DNA from: Pseudomonas fluorescens
GTDB taxonomy: Bacteria; Pseudomonadota; Gammaproteobacteria; Pseudomonadales; Pseudomonadaceae
Direction: 5' to 3'
Assembly: GCF_900636825.1 (NCBI RefSeq)
Contig: NZ_LR134318.1
Location: forward strand, 777,501 to 841,500
DNA: 64,000 bases
Positions 1 to 12,451 of this stretch are shown piece by piece (position 1 is the stretch's first letter; each line of letters opens with the position of its first letter). Made by a program: the position numbers and the translations under genes. Below the pieces are notes generated by a model that saw nothing but the letters and a program-made list of their open reading frames with translations, did not search any database and was not told where the DNA came from.

Positions 1-2084
<2,084 letters not shown>

Positions 2085-2246
2085 TATAACACCCAAGCAA
2101 TTTGCGTCGGCTCTGTAAACCAGAGCAACCAGATTGCGGTGTGTGAAGACGAAACGAACCGAAAGTTCGAAACGCACAAACACCTAGCTGTCACATACCC
2201 AATTTGCTGAAGCGAGGCCACTTGGCCACGGTTCGGTACCCGAATT
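2085..2246 (+). other. 23S-5S internal transcribed spacer
   Basis: A spacer of about 160 bases separates the 23S 3' end from the 5S gene. I see no tRNA fold in it. It is part of the rRNA primary transcript and is presumably removed by RNase processing. Confidence 0.8.
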
Positions 2247-2363
2247 TCTTGACGACCATAGAGCGTTGGAACCACCTGATCCCATCCCGAACTCAGCAGT
2301 GAAACGATGCATCGCCGATGGTAGTGTGGGGTTTCCCCATGTGAGAGTAGGTCATCGTCAAGA
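2247..2363 (+). rRNA. 5S ribosomal RNA
   Basis: The sequence matches a Pseudomonas 5S rRNA. The terminal stem is formed by CTTGACGA at the start and TCGTCAAG at the end. The conserved core CCGAACTCAG lies around 2286-2295. The length of about 117 bases is normal. The ends are estimated from the terminal stem. Confidence 0.96.
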
Positions 2364-2373
2364 TTAAATTCCG

Positions 2374-2409
2374 AAACCCCAATTGCGAAAGCAGTTGGGG
2401 TTTTGTTTT
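2374..2409 (+). terminator. Intrinsic terminator of the rRNA operon
   Basis: An inverted repeat (AACCCCAA paired with TTGGGGTT) with a short loop is followed by TTTTGTTTTG. It stands 10 bases after the 5S gene and fits the end of the rRNA operon. Confidence 0.9.
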
Positions 2410-2516
2410 GCCCGCGAGAAAGTTCTTACAACATTCACCGACTTCGTCCGGCTGTCACATCCAGCCGACAATGCTAAGGTTCTGCCCTAGCTTTTGTACT
2501 TTCCAAGGAAGCCCTT

Positions 2517-5500
2517 ATGCCGGACGCCCAGTCCCTCAACGCTGCATTCATGGTGGTTCAGAGCAACAGCCTGGACGAGCTGCGCAGCCTTGTGATCAGC
2601 ATCATGCGGCGCTATCCGCTTGCTCCCCTGGAAAACGAAATTGCGTTGGTGCAGAGCAATGGGATCGCTCAATGGCTCAAGTTGGCCTTGGCGGAAGACC
2701 CCGAGGATGACGACCTCGGAGGATGCGGCATCGCTGCGGCGATTGATGTGCAATTACCTGGCAGCTTCATGTGGCAGCTTTACCGAATGGTTTTGGGGCG
2801 AGACCAGATCCCGGCCAAATCCTTGCTTGATAAAGCCCCCCTGACATGGCGCCTCATGCGTTTGTTACCTCAGGTGATCGACCGCGCGCATTTCGAGCCG
2901 CTGCTACGCTTCCTGACCCACGACACCGACTTGCGCAAACGCTACCAACTGTCCGAGCGCCTTGCCGATCTGTTTGACCAATATCAGGTATATCGGGCGG
3001 ATTGGCTTGAGGACTGGGCTGAAGGGCACCACCAGATCCGAAACGTCAGAGGCGAAGTCAAAGCACTCCCCGTCACCAGTTCCTGGCAAGCGGAGCTCTG
3101 GCGTGCGCTGCTGGATGATGTCGGCGAGGAAGGCATGGCGCAGAGCCGCGCCGGGGTGCATCAACGATTCATCGAGCGTATCAATACCCTCACAGAAGCG
3201 CCTGCGGGGCTACCCTCGCGAGTGATCGTTTTTGGAATTTCCTCGCTTCCCGCCCAGGTTCTTGAAGCCCTCGCCGGGCTCGCACGTTTCAGTCAGGTTC
3301 TGCTCTGCGTGCACAACCCTTGCCGCCACCACTGGGCCGATATCGTTGCCGACAAGGACTTGCTACGTCACCAATACAAGCGTCAATCGCGCAAGAGCGG
3401 CATGCCTGTTGTCATGGATCCCGAAACGCTGCACCAACACGCTCACCCATTACTCGCTGCATGGGGTAAGCAAGGTCGCGACTACATCAACCTGCTCGAC
3501 AGCTATGACGATCCCAACAGCTACCGCGCAGCCTTTCGCGATGGCCGTATCGATCTATTCAGCGAAACTCAACCGCACACTCTGCTCAATCAACTTCAGG
3601 ACGATATCCTGGAGCTGCGCCCGCTCAGCGAGACCCGACAATTCTGGCCTCCGGTTGATCTGGCGAACGACAACTCGATTCGTTTTCACATTGCCCATAG
3701 TGCTCAGCGCGAAGTTGAAATCCTTCACGACCAGCTCTTGGCCCGCTTCAGTGCCAACCCCGATTTGCGGCCTCGCGATGTGATCGTGATGGTGCCGGAC
3801 ATCGACAGTTATGCACCGCATATCCGCGCCGTATTTGGCCAACTCGATCGTCATGATTCACGCTTCATTCCCTTTACGTTGGCGGACCAAGGTCAGCGAG
3901 GCCGGGATCCGCTGCTGATCGCCGTCGAACATTTGCTCAAGCTGCCGGACAGCCGTTTCCCGGTCAGCGAAATCCTCGACCTGCTCGACGTTCCCGCACT
4001 GCGTGCCCGTTTCGGCGTAGAAGAGCGCGATCTGCCGACGCTGCATCGCTGGATCGAGGGTGCAGGCATCCGCTGGGGCATGAATGCGGAGCAACGGGCC
4101 GGGCTTGGCTTGCCGGGCGAACTTGAGCAGAACAGTTGGCATTTTGGATTGCGCCGGATGCTGCTCGGTTATGCCGTTGGCAGTGCAAGCGCCTGCGCGG
4201 GGATCGAGCCCTATGACGAGATCGGTGGCCTGGACGCAGCACTGATCGGGCCGTTGGTTGCCTTGCTCGACGCGCTGGAACTCGCCCACCGGGAGCTCAT
4301 GCAACCGGCCCAACCTCAGGAATGGGGGCGACGACTGCACGCGCTCATGCAAGTGTTCTTCAAGGCCAGCAATGAACACGACGATTATTTGCTGACTCAA
4401 CTCGAAGAGCTTCGCGAAGCCTGGGTGGAAACCAGTGAAGCGGTAAAGCTCGTCGATGAGCTGCCGTTGACTGTGGTTCGCGAGGCCTGGCTCGCCGGTC
4501 TCGATCAGGGCCGATTGTCTCAACGTTTCCTGGCCGGGGCGGTGAATTTCTGTACGTTGATGCCGATGCGTGCGATCCCTTTCAAACTGGTGTGTTTGTT
4601 GGGCATGAACGACGGCGATTACCCTCGTGCGCAACCTCCGCTGGACTTCGATCTGATGGGCAGCGACTACCGTCCGGGTGATCGCTCCCGCCGAGAAGAT
4701 GATCGCTATCTGTTGCTAGAGGCACTGCTGTCTGCGCGCAATCAGCTCTATATCAGTTGGGTCGGGCGCAGCATTCGCGACAACAGCGAACGACCGGCCT
4801 CGGTGCTGATCGGCCAGTTACGCGATCACATTGCCAGTGGGTGGCGGCTGCGCGACGAAGGCCAGGATTTGTTGAGCGCCATGACCGAGGAACATCCCCT
4901 GCAACCGTTCAGTGCGCGCTATTTCCACGAAGGCGATCAGTTGTTCAGCTACGCCAGTGAATGGCAGGTCTTGCATGAGCAGTATCTGCCCCCAAAAAGT
5001 GCTGAGTTGCTCGCGCCTTTTGTTCCGGAAGAGCCGCTCAGTCTTGCTCTTTTGCAGGATTTCTTGCGCAACCCAGTAAGACATTTTTTTACTCAACGAC
5101 TCAAGGTGTATTTCGAAGCCGCCGAAGCTCCGTTGGCCGATGAAGAGCCCTTCGTGCTTGATGCGTTGCAGCGTTATACCCTCAGCGACAGCTTGCTCGA
5201 GGCTGCGCTCAGGCAGCCAAACGACGTCGTAGAGGCGCTCGACCTTCAGGCCCGACGTTTGCAAAATAGCGGGCTGCTGCCAATGGCCGGTTTTGGCGAA
5301 TGTCTGCAGCGAGAACTCATCGAACCACTTCCGGACCTGCTGCAGCGTTATCAGCAACTACTGACGTTGTGGCCCACGCCATTGGCCAGCGCGGTCCCGA
5401 TCAGCCTCGATTCGCAGGGGCTGCGTCTTGAAGGATGGCTCTCCGGCCTGCATCAGCGCATCGATGGTGGTGTGCTGTCAGTCACGACCATTCCCAACAG

Positions 5501-5969
5501 CATCGGCTCGATCAAAAGTCGCAAGTGGCATCGGCTGATCAAATCGTGGGTTAATCATCTTGTCGCCTGCGCCAGTGGACTGTCGCTGACCACAGCATTA
5601 GTGGCCAGTGACGACACCTTGTTGCTCGAGCCAATGGAGCGAGACCGAGCGCTGCGTTTGCTCGACGATCTGCTGCTCGCCTGGCAGGCCGGCATGCGTC
5701 AGCCCTTGCCGATCGCCGTCAAAACCGCGTTCGCCTGGCTGGCTCAGACTGATCCGCTCAAAGCGGAAGCGGCTGCGCGCAAAGCTTACGAAGGTGACGG
5801 GCAGACCAGCGATGGCGAGCGCCGCGAGAGCCCGGCGCTGTCGCGGCAATTCGCCGATTTCAATGCACTGCTCGCGGATGAAACCTTTTCCGGATGGTGC
5901 GACGCCTTATATCGCCCGTTGTTCGAAGCTCCATGGCGTTCACTGTCCAGCGAAGGGGCTCGTGCATGA
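2517..5969 (+). CDS. recC: RecC, exonuclease V gamma subunit
   Basis: This is the Chi-recognising subunit of the RecBCD helicase-nuclease, which processes double-strand breaks for homologous recombination and degrades foreign linear DNA. The 1150 residues are the normal length for pseudomonad RecC. The N-terminal and central parts have the inactive superfamily-1 helicase layout (for example VCLLGMNDGDYPR near residue 690). A C-terminal nuclease-like fold begins near residue 840 (LLQDFLRNPVRHFF). The start is ATG 2517, with an AAGGA Shine-Dalgarno sequence about 10 bases upstream. The stop overlaps the recB start (ATGA), so the two genes are translationally coupled. The order recC-recB-recD supports the assignment. 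Confidence 0.96.
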   Translation: MPDAQSLNAAFMVVQSNSLDELRSLVISIMRRYPLAPLENEIALVQSNGIAQWLKLALAEDPEDDDLGGCGIAAAIDVQLPGSFMWQLYRMVLGRDQIPAKSLLDKAPLTWRLMRLLPQVIDRAHFEPLLRFLTHDTDLRKRYQLSERLADLFDQYQVYRADWLEDWAEGHHQIRNVRGEVKALPVTSSWQAELWRALLDDVGEEGMAQSRAGVHQRFIERINTLTEAPAGLPSRVIVFGISSLPAQVLEALAGLARFSQVLLCVHNPCRHHWADIVADKDLLRHQYKRQSRKSGMPVVMDPETLHQHAHPLLAAWGKQGRDYINLLDSYDDPNSYRAAFRDGRIDLFSETQPHTLLNQLQDDILELRPLSETRQFWPPVDLANDNSIRFHIAHSAQREVEILHDQLLARFSANPDLRPRDVIVMVPDIDSYAPHIRAVFGQLDRHDSRFIPFTLADQGQRGRDPLLIAVEHLLKLPDSRFPVSEILDLLDVPALRARFGVEERDLPTLHRWIEGAGIRWGMNAEQRAGLGLPGELEQNSWHFGLRRMLLGYAVGSASACAGIEPYDEIGGLDAALIGPLVALLDALELAHRELMQPAQPQEWGRRLHALMQVFFKASNEHDDYLLTQLEELREAWVETSEAVKLVDELPLTVVREAWLAGLDQGRLSQRFLAGAVNFCTLMPMRAIPFKLVCLLGMNDGDYPRAQPPLDFDLMGSDYRPGDRSRREDDRYLLLEALLSARNQLYISWVGRSIRDNSERPASVLIGQLRDHIASGWRLRDEGQDLLSAMTEEHPLQPFSARYFHEGDQLFSYASEWQVLHEQYLPPKSAELLAPFVPEEPLSLALLQDFLRNPVRHFFTQRLKVYFEAAEAPLADEEPFVLDALQRYTLSDSLLEAALRQPNDVVEALDLQARRLQNSGLLPMAGFGECLQRELIEPLPDLLQRYQQLLTLWPTPLASAVPISLDSQGLRLEGWLSGLHQRIDGGVLSVTTIPNSIGSIKSRKWHRLIKSWVNHLVACASGLSLTTALVASDDTLLLEPMERDRALRLLDDLLLAWQAGMRQPLPIAVKTAFAWLAQTDPLKAEAAARKAYEGDGQTSDGERRESPALSRQFADFNALLADETFSGWCDALYRPLFEAPWRSLSSEGARA

Positions 5970-8900
5970 GTACCAAAACACCCTTGGCTCTGGCATTCCC
6001 CCTCCGCGGCAGTCAGTTGATCGAAGCCAGTGCCGGTACCGGCAAGACGTTCACCATTTCCGCGCTATATCTGCGTCTGATCCTCGGTCACGGCGGCGAG
6101 GCCACCAGTTTTGGTCGTGAGCTTTTGCCGCCGCAAATTCTCGTTGTGACGTTTACCGATGCGGCCACCAAAGAGCTGCGTGAGCGGATTCGCACGCGAT
6201 TGGCCGAAGCCGCACGATTCTTCCGTGACGAGACCCCGGCACCGGACGGATTGATCGCCGAACTGCGCGAGCAATTCGCGCCTGAGCAATGGCCCGGTTG
6301 CGCCAATCGCCTCGATATTGCTGCGCAGTGGATGGATGAAGCGGCTGTTTCCACCATCCATAGTTGGTGCCAGCGCATGCTGCGCGAGCACGCGTTCGAC
6401 AGCGGAAGTTTGTTCACTCAATCGCTGGAAACCGATCACAGCGATCTGCTTGGTGAGGTGCTGCGCGATTACTGGCGATTGTTCTGCTACCCGATGCAGG
6501 ACGACGCGCTGAGTTGGGTTCGCAGCAACTGGGGCGGCCCTGCTGCCTTGTTAGCGCGTGTCCGCGGTCTGTTCGCCAGTGAGCGCGATAGCGCTGAAAG
6601 CAGCGCACCCGCTGAACTTATCGAAGCGTGTCTTAAAGAGCGCCGTTCGGCGTTGATCGAACTGAAAATGCCGTGGCGCCAGTGGGCGGACGAGTTGCTT
6701 GCCATCTGTCATCAAGGTGTAGCGAGCAAGACTGTCGATGGTCGCAAAATGCAGGCGCGTTACTTCGAACCGTGGTTCGAGAAGCTCAAGGCGTGGGCCG
6801 AAGATGAGTCGCTCGAGCAACTGGACATTGGCAGCGGTTTTAGCCGATTGACCCCCGACGGCATGGCTGAAGCCTGGAAAGGTCAAGCCCCGAGTCATCC
6901 AGGGCTGGATGCCATGCCTGGGCTCAAATCGACGCTCGATGCATTGCCGACTCCCGACGCCGCTGTCCTGCAACACGCCGCCAAATGGGTCGGTGCGCGC
7001 TTCGAAGAGGAAAAACGTCGTCGCGCCGAAATGGGTTTCGACGACATGCTGTTGCGCCTGGACGCCGCGCTGCAATCGGAGGGCGGCGAACGACTTGCGA
7101 CGTTGATACGCGAGCAATTTCCGGTCGCGCTGATCGATGAATTCCAGGACACCGACCCGGTGCAGTATCGGATTTTCGAAAGCATCTATCGCATCGAAGA
7201 GAACAGTCCGGACACCGGGCTGTTTCTGATTGGCGATCCCAAGCAAGCGATCTACGCATTTCGTGGCGCAGATATTTATACATACCTGCGGGCGCGACAG
7301 GCCACCACCGGCCGGCTGCATACGCTTGGCACCAACTTCCGCTCAAGCCATGGCATGGTCAACGCGGTCAATCATGTATTCGAGCGTGCCGAGTTACGCG
7401 AGCAGGGGCGCGGCGCGTTTCTGTTCCGGGAGAAAAATGGCGATAACCCGGTGCCGTTCCAATCCGTAGAGTCTCAGGGTCGCAAGGAGCAGTTGAAGGT
7501 TGCCGGGCAGGACGTCCCGGCACTGAATGTCTGGCTGCTGCCCAGCGACCAGCCCGTGTCAGGCGCAGTTTATCGGCAGCAGCTGGCGGCGGCCTGCGCC
7601 AGCGAAATTACCGCGCTGCTCAATGCCGGGCAAAGCGGAACTGCGGGGTTCGCTCAGGAGGGTAGAGGGTTCCGAGGTCTGCAACCTTCGGATATCGCCA
7701 TCCTCGTGCGCGACGGTAAAGAGGCTCAAGCCGTCCGCAGTGAACTCGCCGCTCGCGGTGTGCGAAGCGTCTACCTGTCCGATAAGGATTCGGTATTCGC
7801 CGCACAGGAAGCCCATGACCTGCTTTCCTGGCTCAAGGCCTGCGCCGAACCGGACGTTGAGCGCTCGCTGAAAGCCGCGCTCGCCTGTGTCACTCTGAAC
7901 CTGCCGCTGATTGAACTGGAGCGTCTGAATAAGGATGAGTTGGCGTGGGAAAGCCGCGTCATGCAGTTTCGAGGTTATCGCGAGCTCTGGCGCAAGCAGG
8001 GCGTGCTGCCAATGTTGCGACGTCTGCTGCATGACTTCCATTTACCGCAAACCCTGATCGCGCGCAGCGATGGCGAGCGGGTCCTGACTAACCTTCTTCA
8101 TCTGTCGGAACTGATGCAGCAGGCAGCCGCTGAACTCGATGGTGAGCAAGCGCTGATCCGTCATTTGGCGGAGCTTTTGGCGTTGTCGGGTCAGGCGGGG
8201 GAAGAACAGATCCTGCGCCTTGAAAGCGATGAGCAACTGGTCAAGGTTGTCACCATTCACAAATCGAAAGGCCTGGAGTATCCATTGGTGTTCCTGCCGT
8301 TCATCTGCTCGGCGAAACCGGTGGACGGCAGCCGATTGCCACTGCATTACCACGATGCTGCAGGCAGGGCTCAAGTGAGTCTCAAGCCCACCCCCGAGCT
8401 TATTGTGCAAGCCGACGACGAGCGTCTCGCCGAAGATCTGCGTTTGCTCTACGTGGCCTTGACCCGCGCCCAGCACGCCTGCTGGTTGGGCGTGACGGAT
8501 CTCAAACGCGGCAATAACAACAGCTCGGTGCTGCACCTTTGCGCATTGGGTTACCTGCTTGGCGGTGGCGCGCCTTTGGCCGAATCGAGCGGGCTCAACC
8601 GTTGGCTGCAAGACCTGCAACAGGATTGCCCGGCGATCAGCATCGGCGATATGCCTCTGCCCACTGCAGAGCAATATCAGCCGCCGCGCAATGACGCGAT
8701 TCTCAGCGCCACGCTGCTGCCCAACCGCAAGGCCAGTGAAAATTGGTGGATCGCGTCCTACAGCGCGTTGCGCATCAGCGACGTGCTGAGCGTCGGCAGC
8801 GATGAAGCGCCGGACAGTCCGCAAGCGCAGAAACTGTTCGATGACGAGCGTCTCGACCCGGATGCCCCGCGAGAGAGCATTGCCGGCGGCGCAGACATCC

Positions 8901-9655
8901 ATCGTTTCCCCCGAGGCCCTAACCCGGGAACGTTTCTGCATGGTTTGCTGGAATCGGCAGGTGATGACGGCTTCGCCGTATCCCGCGAAATGCTTGAGGA
9001 TGTGATTGGCCGCCGCTGCAATTTGCGTGGCTGGCAAGGCTGGATTGTCACCCTGACGGACTGGCTGGAGCATCTGCTCAAATCGCCGTTGCCGATCAGT
9101 ATTGATCAGCCACCGGTGGTTCTTGAGCAACTGAAGCAGTTCCGCGTCGAGATGGAATTCTGGTTCGCCAGCCATAAAGTCGATGTGCTCAAACTCGACG
9201 AGCTGGTGCGCCAATACACTCATAATGGCGTTGCCCGAGTCGCGGCGGAGCCGGTGCAACTCAATGGCATGTTCAAAGGCTTCATCGACCTGACCTTTGA
9301 GCACAATGGTCGCTATTACGTGGCCGATTACAAATCCAACTGGCTCGGTGTGGATGATCTGGCCTATACCGAGCGGGCCATGGAGCAGTCGATCCTCGAA
9401 AACCGCTACGACCTGCAATATGTGCTGTATCTGTTGGCGTTGCATCGCCAGCTCAAGGCACGTCTGCGCGATTACGATTACGACCGCCATGTCGGTGGCG
9501 CGCTGTATCTGTTTTTGCGCGGCACGCGCGCGGAGAGTCGTGGCGTGTACTTTGCCCGTCCGCCGCGACAGTTGATCGAACGTCTGGATCGGATGTTCCA
9601 GGGCAAACCCGAACCCAAGGCTGAACCCGCATGGGAACAGGGAGTCCTGCTATGA
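5966..9655 (+). CDS. recB: RecB, exonuclease V beta subunit (helicase-nuclease)
   Basis: RecB is the 3'-5' helicase and the only nuclease of RecBCD. The chosen ATG overlaps the recC stop and gives 1229 residues. Visible motifs are Walker A ASAGTGKT (about 20-27), the DEFQDTDPVQ helicase motif II (about 388), GDPKQAIYAFRG (about 418), TIHKSKGLEYPLVF (about 762) and LLYVALTRA (about 826). The C-terminal nuclease domain carries GFIDL and VADYKSNW (about 1105-1125), which holds the catalytic D-Y-K residues. No defect is seen. A longer open frame starting at 5894 runs inside recC and is unlikely to be used. Confidence 0.97.
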   Translation: MSTKTPLALAFPLRGSQLIEASAGTGKTFTISALYLRLILGHGGEATSFGRELLPPQILVVTFTDAATKELRERIRTRLAEAARFFRDETPAPDGLIAELREQFAPEQWPGCANRLDIAAQWMDEAAVSTIHSWCQRMLREHAFDSGSLFTQSLETDHSDLLGEVLRDYWRLFCYPMQDDALSWVRSNWGGPAALLARVRGLFASERDSAESSAPAELIEACLKERRSALIELKMPWRQWADELLAICHQGVASKTVDGRKMQARYFEPWFEKLKAWAEDESLEQLDIGSGFSRLTPDGMAEAWKGQAPSHPGLDAMPGLKSTLDALPTPDAAVLQHAAKWVGARFEEEKRRRAEMGFDDMLLRLDAALQSEGGERLATLIREQFPVALIDEFQDTDPVQYRIFESIYRIEENSPDTGLFLIGDPKQAIYAFRGADIYTYLRARQATTGRLHTLGTNFRSSHGMVNAVNHVFERAELREQGRGAFLFREKNGDNPVPFQSVESQGRKEQLKVAGQDVPALNVWLLPSDQPVSGAVYRQQLAAACASEITALLNAGQSGTAGFAQEGRGFRGLQPSDIAILVRDGKEAQAVRSELAARGVRSVYLSDKDSVFAAQEAHDLLSWLKACAEPDVERSLKAALACVTLNLPLIELERLNKDELAWESRVMQFRGYRELWRKQGVLPMLRRLLHDFHLPQTLIARSDGERVLTNLLHLSELMQQAAAELDGEQALIRHLAELLALSGQAGEEQILRLESDEQLVKVVTIHKSKGLEYPLVFLPFICSAKPVDGSRLPLHYHDAAGRAQVSLKPTPELIVQADDERLAEDLRLLYVALTRAQHACWLGVTDLKRGNNNSSVLHLCALGYLLGGGAPLAESSGLNRWLQDLQQDCPAISIGDMPLPTAEQYQPPRNDAILSATLLPNRKASENWWIASYSALRISDVLSVGSDEAPDSPQAQKLFDDERLDPDAPRESIAGGADIHRFPRGPNPGTFLHGLLESAGDDGFAVSREMLEDVIGRRCNLRGWQGWIVTLTDWLEHLLKSPLPISIDQPPVVLEQLKQFRVEMEFWFASHKVDVLKLDELVRQYTHNGVARVAAEPVQLNGMFKGFIDLTFEHNGRYYVADYKSNWLGVDDLAYTERAMEQSILENRYDLQYVLYLLALHRQLKARLRDYDYDRHVGGALYLFLRGTRAESRGVYFARPPRQLIERLDRMFQGKPEPKAEPAWEQGVLL

Positions 9656-11760
9656 GCCGCACCCTTGCTGATTTGTTACCGACGCCTTTGGCGGCTGACA
9701 GCCTGTCGAGTCTTGCGCCGCCGACCAGCGCTAACGACTTGCTGTTGTTGCTCACCCGTTGGGTCGAGCGCGGCTGGTTGCGCGCGCTGGACAAAGCCTT
9801 TGTCGCATTCCTCCACGAGTTGGAGCCTGGCACTGATCCGCTGGTGCTGCTCGCGGCCGCATTGACCAGCCATCAGCTCGGTCACGGCCACGTATGCCTC
9901 GATCTGTTCGAGACACTCAAGGCTCCGGATTTCGCCTTGTCTCTACCGCCCGAAGGCGATGTGCAAGGGGGCGTATTGCTGCTGCCTTCGCAATTGCTTG
10001 AAGCGCTCGATGGCGTTCATTGGTGCAAGGTGCTGGCGGGCAGCGAGTTGGTCGCGCTGGCTGTCGATACCGGTGAGGCGGCGCAGCAACGTCCGCTTGT
10101 GCTGTCCGGGAAGCGTCTGTACCTGCGCCGTTACTGGGCTTACGAAAGACGCATCGATACGGCGTTGCGTCAGCGCCTCGCGCAACGTGAGCGGACACCG
10201 GCAGATCTGTCGCAGCGGCTCAATGAGTTGTTCGGGGCGGCCAGCGCCAGCGAGGTCATCGACTGGCAGAAGCTCGCCTGTGCTGTGGCGACTCGCAGCG
10301 CATTCAGCATCGTCACTGGCGGCCCCGGCACCGGTAAAACGACGACGGTGGTGCGCTTGCTGGCGCTGCTGCAAGCGCCGGCAGTCGAGGCCGGTCATCC
10401 ATTGCGAATCCGTCTTGCCGCTCCGACCGGCAAAGCGGCGGCGCGATTGACCGAGTCCATCAGTCAGCAAGTGCGATCACTGGAAGTGGCCGAGGAGGTG
10501 CGCGCGAAGATCCCTTGCGACGTGACTACCGTGCACCGATTACTCGGCAGTCGTCCGGGTACCCGCCATTTCCGCCATCACGCCGGCAACCGTCTGCCCC
10601 TCGATGTGCTGGTAGTCGACGAAGCGTCGATGATCGATCTGGAGATGATGGCCAACCTGCTTGACGCGCTCCCGACTCATGCGCGTTTGGTGTTGCTCGG
10701 CGACAAGGATCAACTGGCCTCGGTGGAGGCCGGTGCAGTCCTCGGCGATCTGTGCCGTGACGCCGAACACGGCTGGTACAGTCCGCAAACCCGGCAATGG
10801 CTGGAATCGGTCAGTGGTGAGTCCTTGCGCGACAGCGGCCTGCATGAAGACATCGATGGCGCGCATCCGCTGGCGCAACAAGTGGTGATGCTGCGACATT
10901 CGCGACGCTTCGGTGAGGGCAGTGGCATTGGTCAGCTCGCGCGTCGGGTCAATCAACAATTGCCAGATGAGGCACGGCAGTTGTTGGCCGGCGGGCAGTA
11001 TGAAGATGTATTTTCGCTGCCGCTCAAAGGCGAGCACGATCACAAGCTGGAGCGTCTGCTGCTCGATGGTCACGGTAACGGCCCGCAAGGCTACCGGCAT
11101 TATCTGAGCGTGCTGCGCGATCAGCGGCCGCCGCAGGGCCGTCCGCTCGAGCATGCGGACTGGATCAACTGGGCCCGCGAGGTCTTGCAGGCGTTCGATA
11201 CCTTCCAGCTACTGTGTGCCGTGCGCAAAGGGCCATGGGGCGTCGAGGGGCTGAATCAGCGCATCACCGCCGCTTTGCTCAAGGCACGCCTGATTGACAA
11301 CGACACGCAATGGTACGAAGGCCGCCCGGTTCTGATGACCCGCAACGATTACGGTCTGGGCCTGATGAACGGCGATATCGGCATTGCCCTGAAGCTGCCC
11401 GAGCGCGAAGGTCCTGATGCTGGTAAACCGGTGCTGCGCGTAGCTTTCCCGCGCAACGATGGCCAGGGCGGTGTGCGCTTCGTATTGCCGAGCCGGCTCA
11501 ACGACGTTGAAACGGTCTACGCGATGACCGTGCACAAGTCGCAAGGCTCGGAGTTCGCCCACAATGCGTTGATTCTGCCGGACGCACTGAACCCGGTACT
11601 GACCAAGGAACTGATCTATACCGGCATCACTCGGGCGAAACATTGGTTCACCTTGATCGAGCCGCGTGCCGGGGTGTTCGAAGAGGCCGTGCAGCGCAAG
11701 GTCAAACGCCTGAGCGGGCTGATGCTGGAAATGGGCGAGGGCAGCGAACGTCGAGGATGA
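9652..11760 (+). CDS. recD: RecD, exonuclease V alpha subunit (5'-3' helicase)
   Basis: RecD is the fast 5'-3' motor of RecBCD. The ATG overlaps the recB stop (ATGA), giving 702 residues. Motifs seen are Walker A GGPGTGKTTT (about 222-231), VVDEASMIDLEMM (Walker B, about 321), LLGDKDQLASVEAG (motif III, about 348), AMTVHKSQGSEF (about 624) and LIYTGITRAK (about 654). A long insert between motif III and the C-terminal motifs is normal in pseudomonads. It is the last gene of the recCBD operon; the next gene starts 115 bases on. Confidence 0.96.
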   Translation: MSRTLADLLPTPLAADSLSSLAPPTSANDLLLLLTRWVERGWLRALDKAFVAFLHELEPGTDPLVLLAAALTSHQLGHGHVCLDLFETLKAPDFALSLPPEGDVQGGVLLLPSQLLEALDGVHWCKVLAGSELVALAVDTGEAAQQRPLVLSGKRLYLRRYWAYERRIDTALRQRLAQRERTPADLSQRLNELFGAASASEVIDWQKLACAVATRSAFSIVTGGPGTGKTTTVVRLLALLQAPAVEAGHPLRIRLAAPTGKAAARLTESISQQVRSLEVAEEVRAKIPCDVTTVHRLLGSRPGTRHFRHHAGNRLPLDVLVVDEASMIDLEMMANLLDALPTHARLVLLGDKDQLASVEAGAVLGDLCRDAEHGWYSPQTRQWLESVSGESLRDSGLHEDIDGAHPLAQQVVMLRHSRRFGEGSGIGQLARRVNQQLPDEARQLLAGGQYEDVFSLPLKGEHDHKLERLLLDGHGNGPQGYRHYLSVLRDQRPPQGRPLEHADWINWAREVLQAFDTFQLLCAVRKGPWGVEGLNQRITAALLKARLIDNDTQWYEGRPVLMTRNDYGLGLMNGDIGIALKLPEREGPDAGKPVLRVAFPRNDGQGGVRFVLPSRLNDVETVYAMTVHKSQGSEFAHNALILPDALNPVLTKELIYTGITRAKHWFTLIEPRAGVFEEAVQRKVKRLSGLMLEMGEGSERRG

Positions 11761-11875
11761 GTCTGACGCTGAGCGGCGATGACTGATCGGTTGCTCAGAG
11801 GTCGTCGCCTCGCTGGTGTTTCAACGCTGTGCTATCGTTGCGGCATCATTTCGGTAGATCCTTGAGAATCCCTGC

Positions 11876-12451
11876 ATGAAGGTGTTCGTCTCGGCGACAG
11901 GGCGCGCCGTTGGCTGCAAGCACATGTTGCGGGTCGGTCTGCTCTGGCTGTTGACGGGCGTGGCCGCCGCGCAGTCGTCTACACCCACGGGCATGGCGGA
12001 ACAGCGCGCCAAATCCGTCACTCAGGTGGTGCTGGGCATCCTCAGCTACGCGCGCTGGCCGGTTGAGCCGGCGCAGTTGCGCCTGTGCATTGTCGGCCCC
12101 ACCGAATACACCGATGACTTGGTCAAAGGCTCCACCCTGGCCACGGGCCGACCCGTCGCAGTGCGTCGGCTGTTGGCGGATAACCCGGCCATTGTCAGCG
12201 AATGCGATGCGGTTTACATCGGCAAGCTCACCGCCGATGAACGCAGCCGACTGTTCGGTTCGCTGATCGGCCATCCGATATTGAGCATCAGCGAGAGTGA
12301 CGATCCTTGCACCGTCGGCAGTCTGTTCTGCTTGCGCGTTGGCGACGATCAGGTTTCGTTTGAGGTCAACCTGGACTCCGTCGCCCGCAGCGGCGTGCGC
12401 ATTCATCCGAGCGTGCTGCAGTTGTCACGCCGCAAAGCGGCGGCACCATGA
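11876..12451 (+). CDS. yfiR: YfiR, periplasmic repressor of the diguanylate cyclase YfiN
   Basis: YfiR is a soluble periplasmic protein that binds the sensor part of YfiN and holds it inactive; its state depends on redox and on YfiB. The 191-residue product has an N-terminal hydrophobic segment (about 18-33, ending in AAAQ) that would be a signal peptide. Cysteines at LRLCIVG, ECDAVY, DPCTVG and FCLRVG match the four-cysteine pattern known for the family. The stop overlaps the yfiN start (ATGA), so expression is coupled. The identification rests on the protein pattern and on the yfiR-yfiN-yfiB gene order. Confidence 0.92.
   Translation: MKVFVSATGRAVGCKHMLRVGLLWLLTGVAAAQSSTPTGMAEQRAKSVTQVVLGILSYARWPVEPAQLRLCIVGPTEYTDDLVKGSTLATGRPVAVRRLLADNPAIVSECDAVYIGKLTADERSRLFGSLIGHPILSISESDDPCTVGSLFCLRVGDDQVSFEVNLDSVARSGVRIHPSVLQLSRRKAAAP

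Noticed and set aside
8042..9490. 482-residue open frame on the minus strand
   Set aside because: It is antisense to recB, has no ribosome site, and recB is clearly intact.
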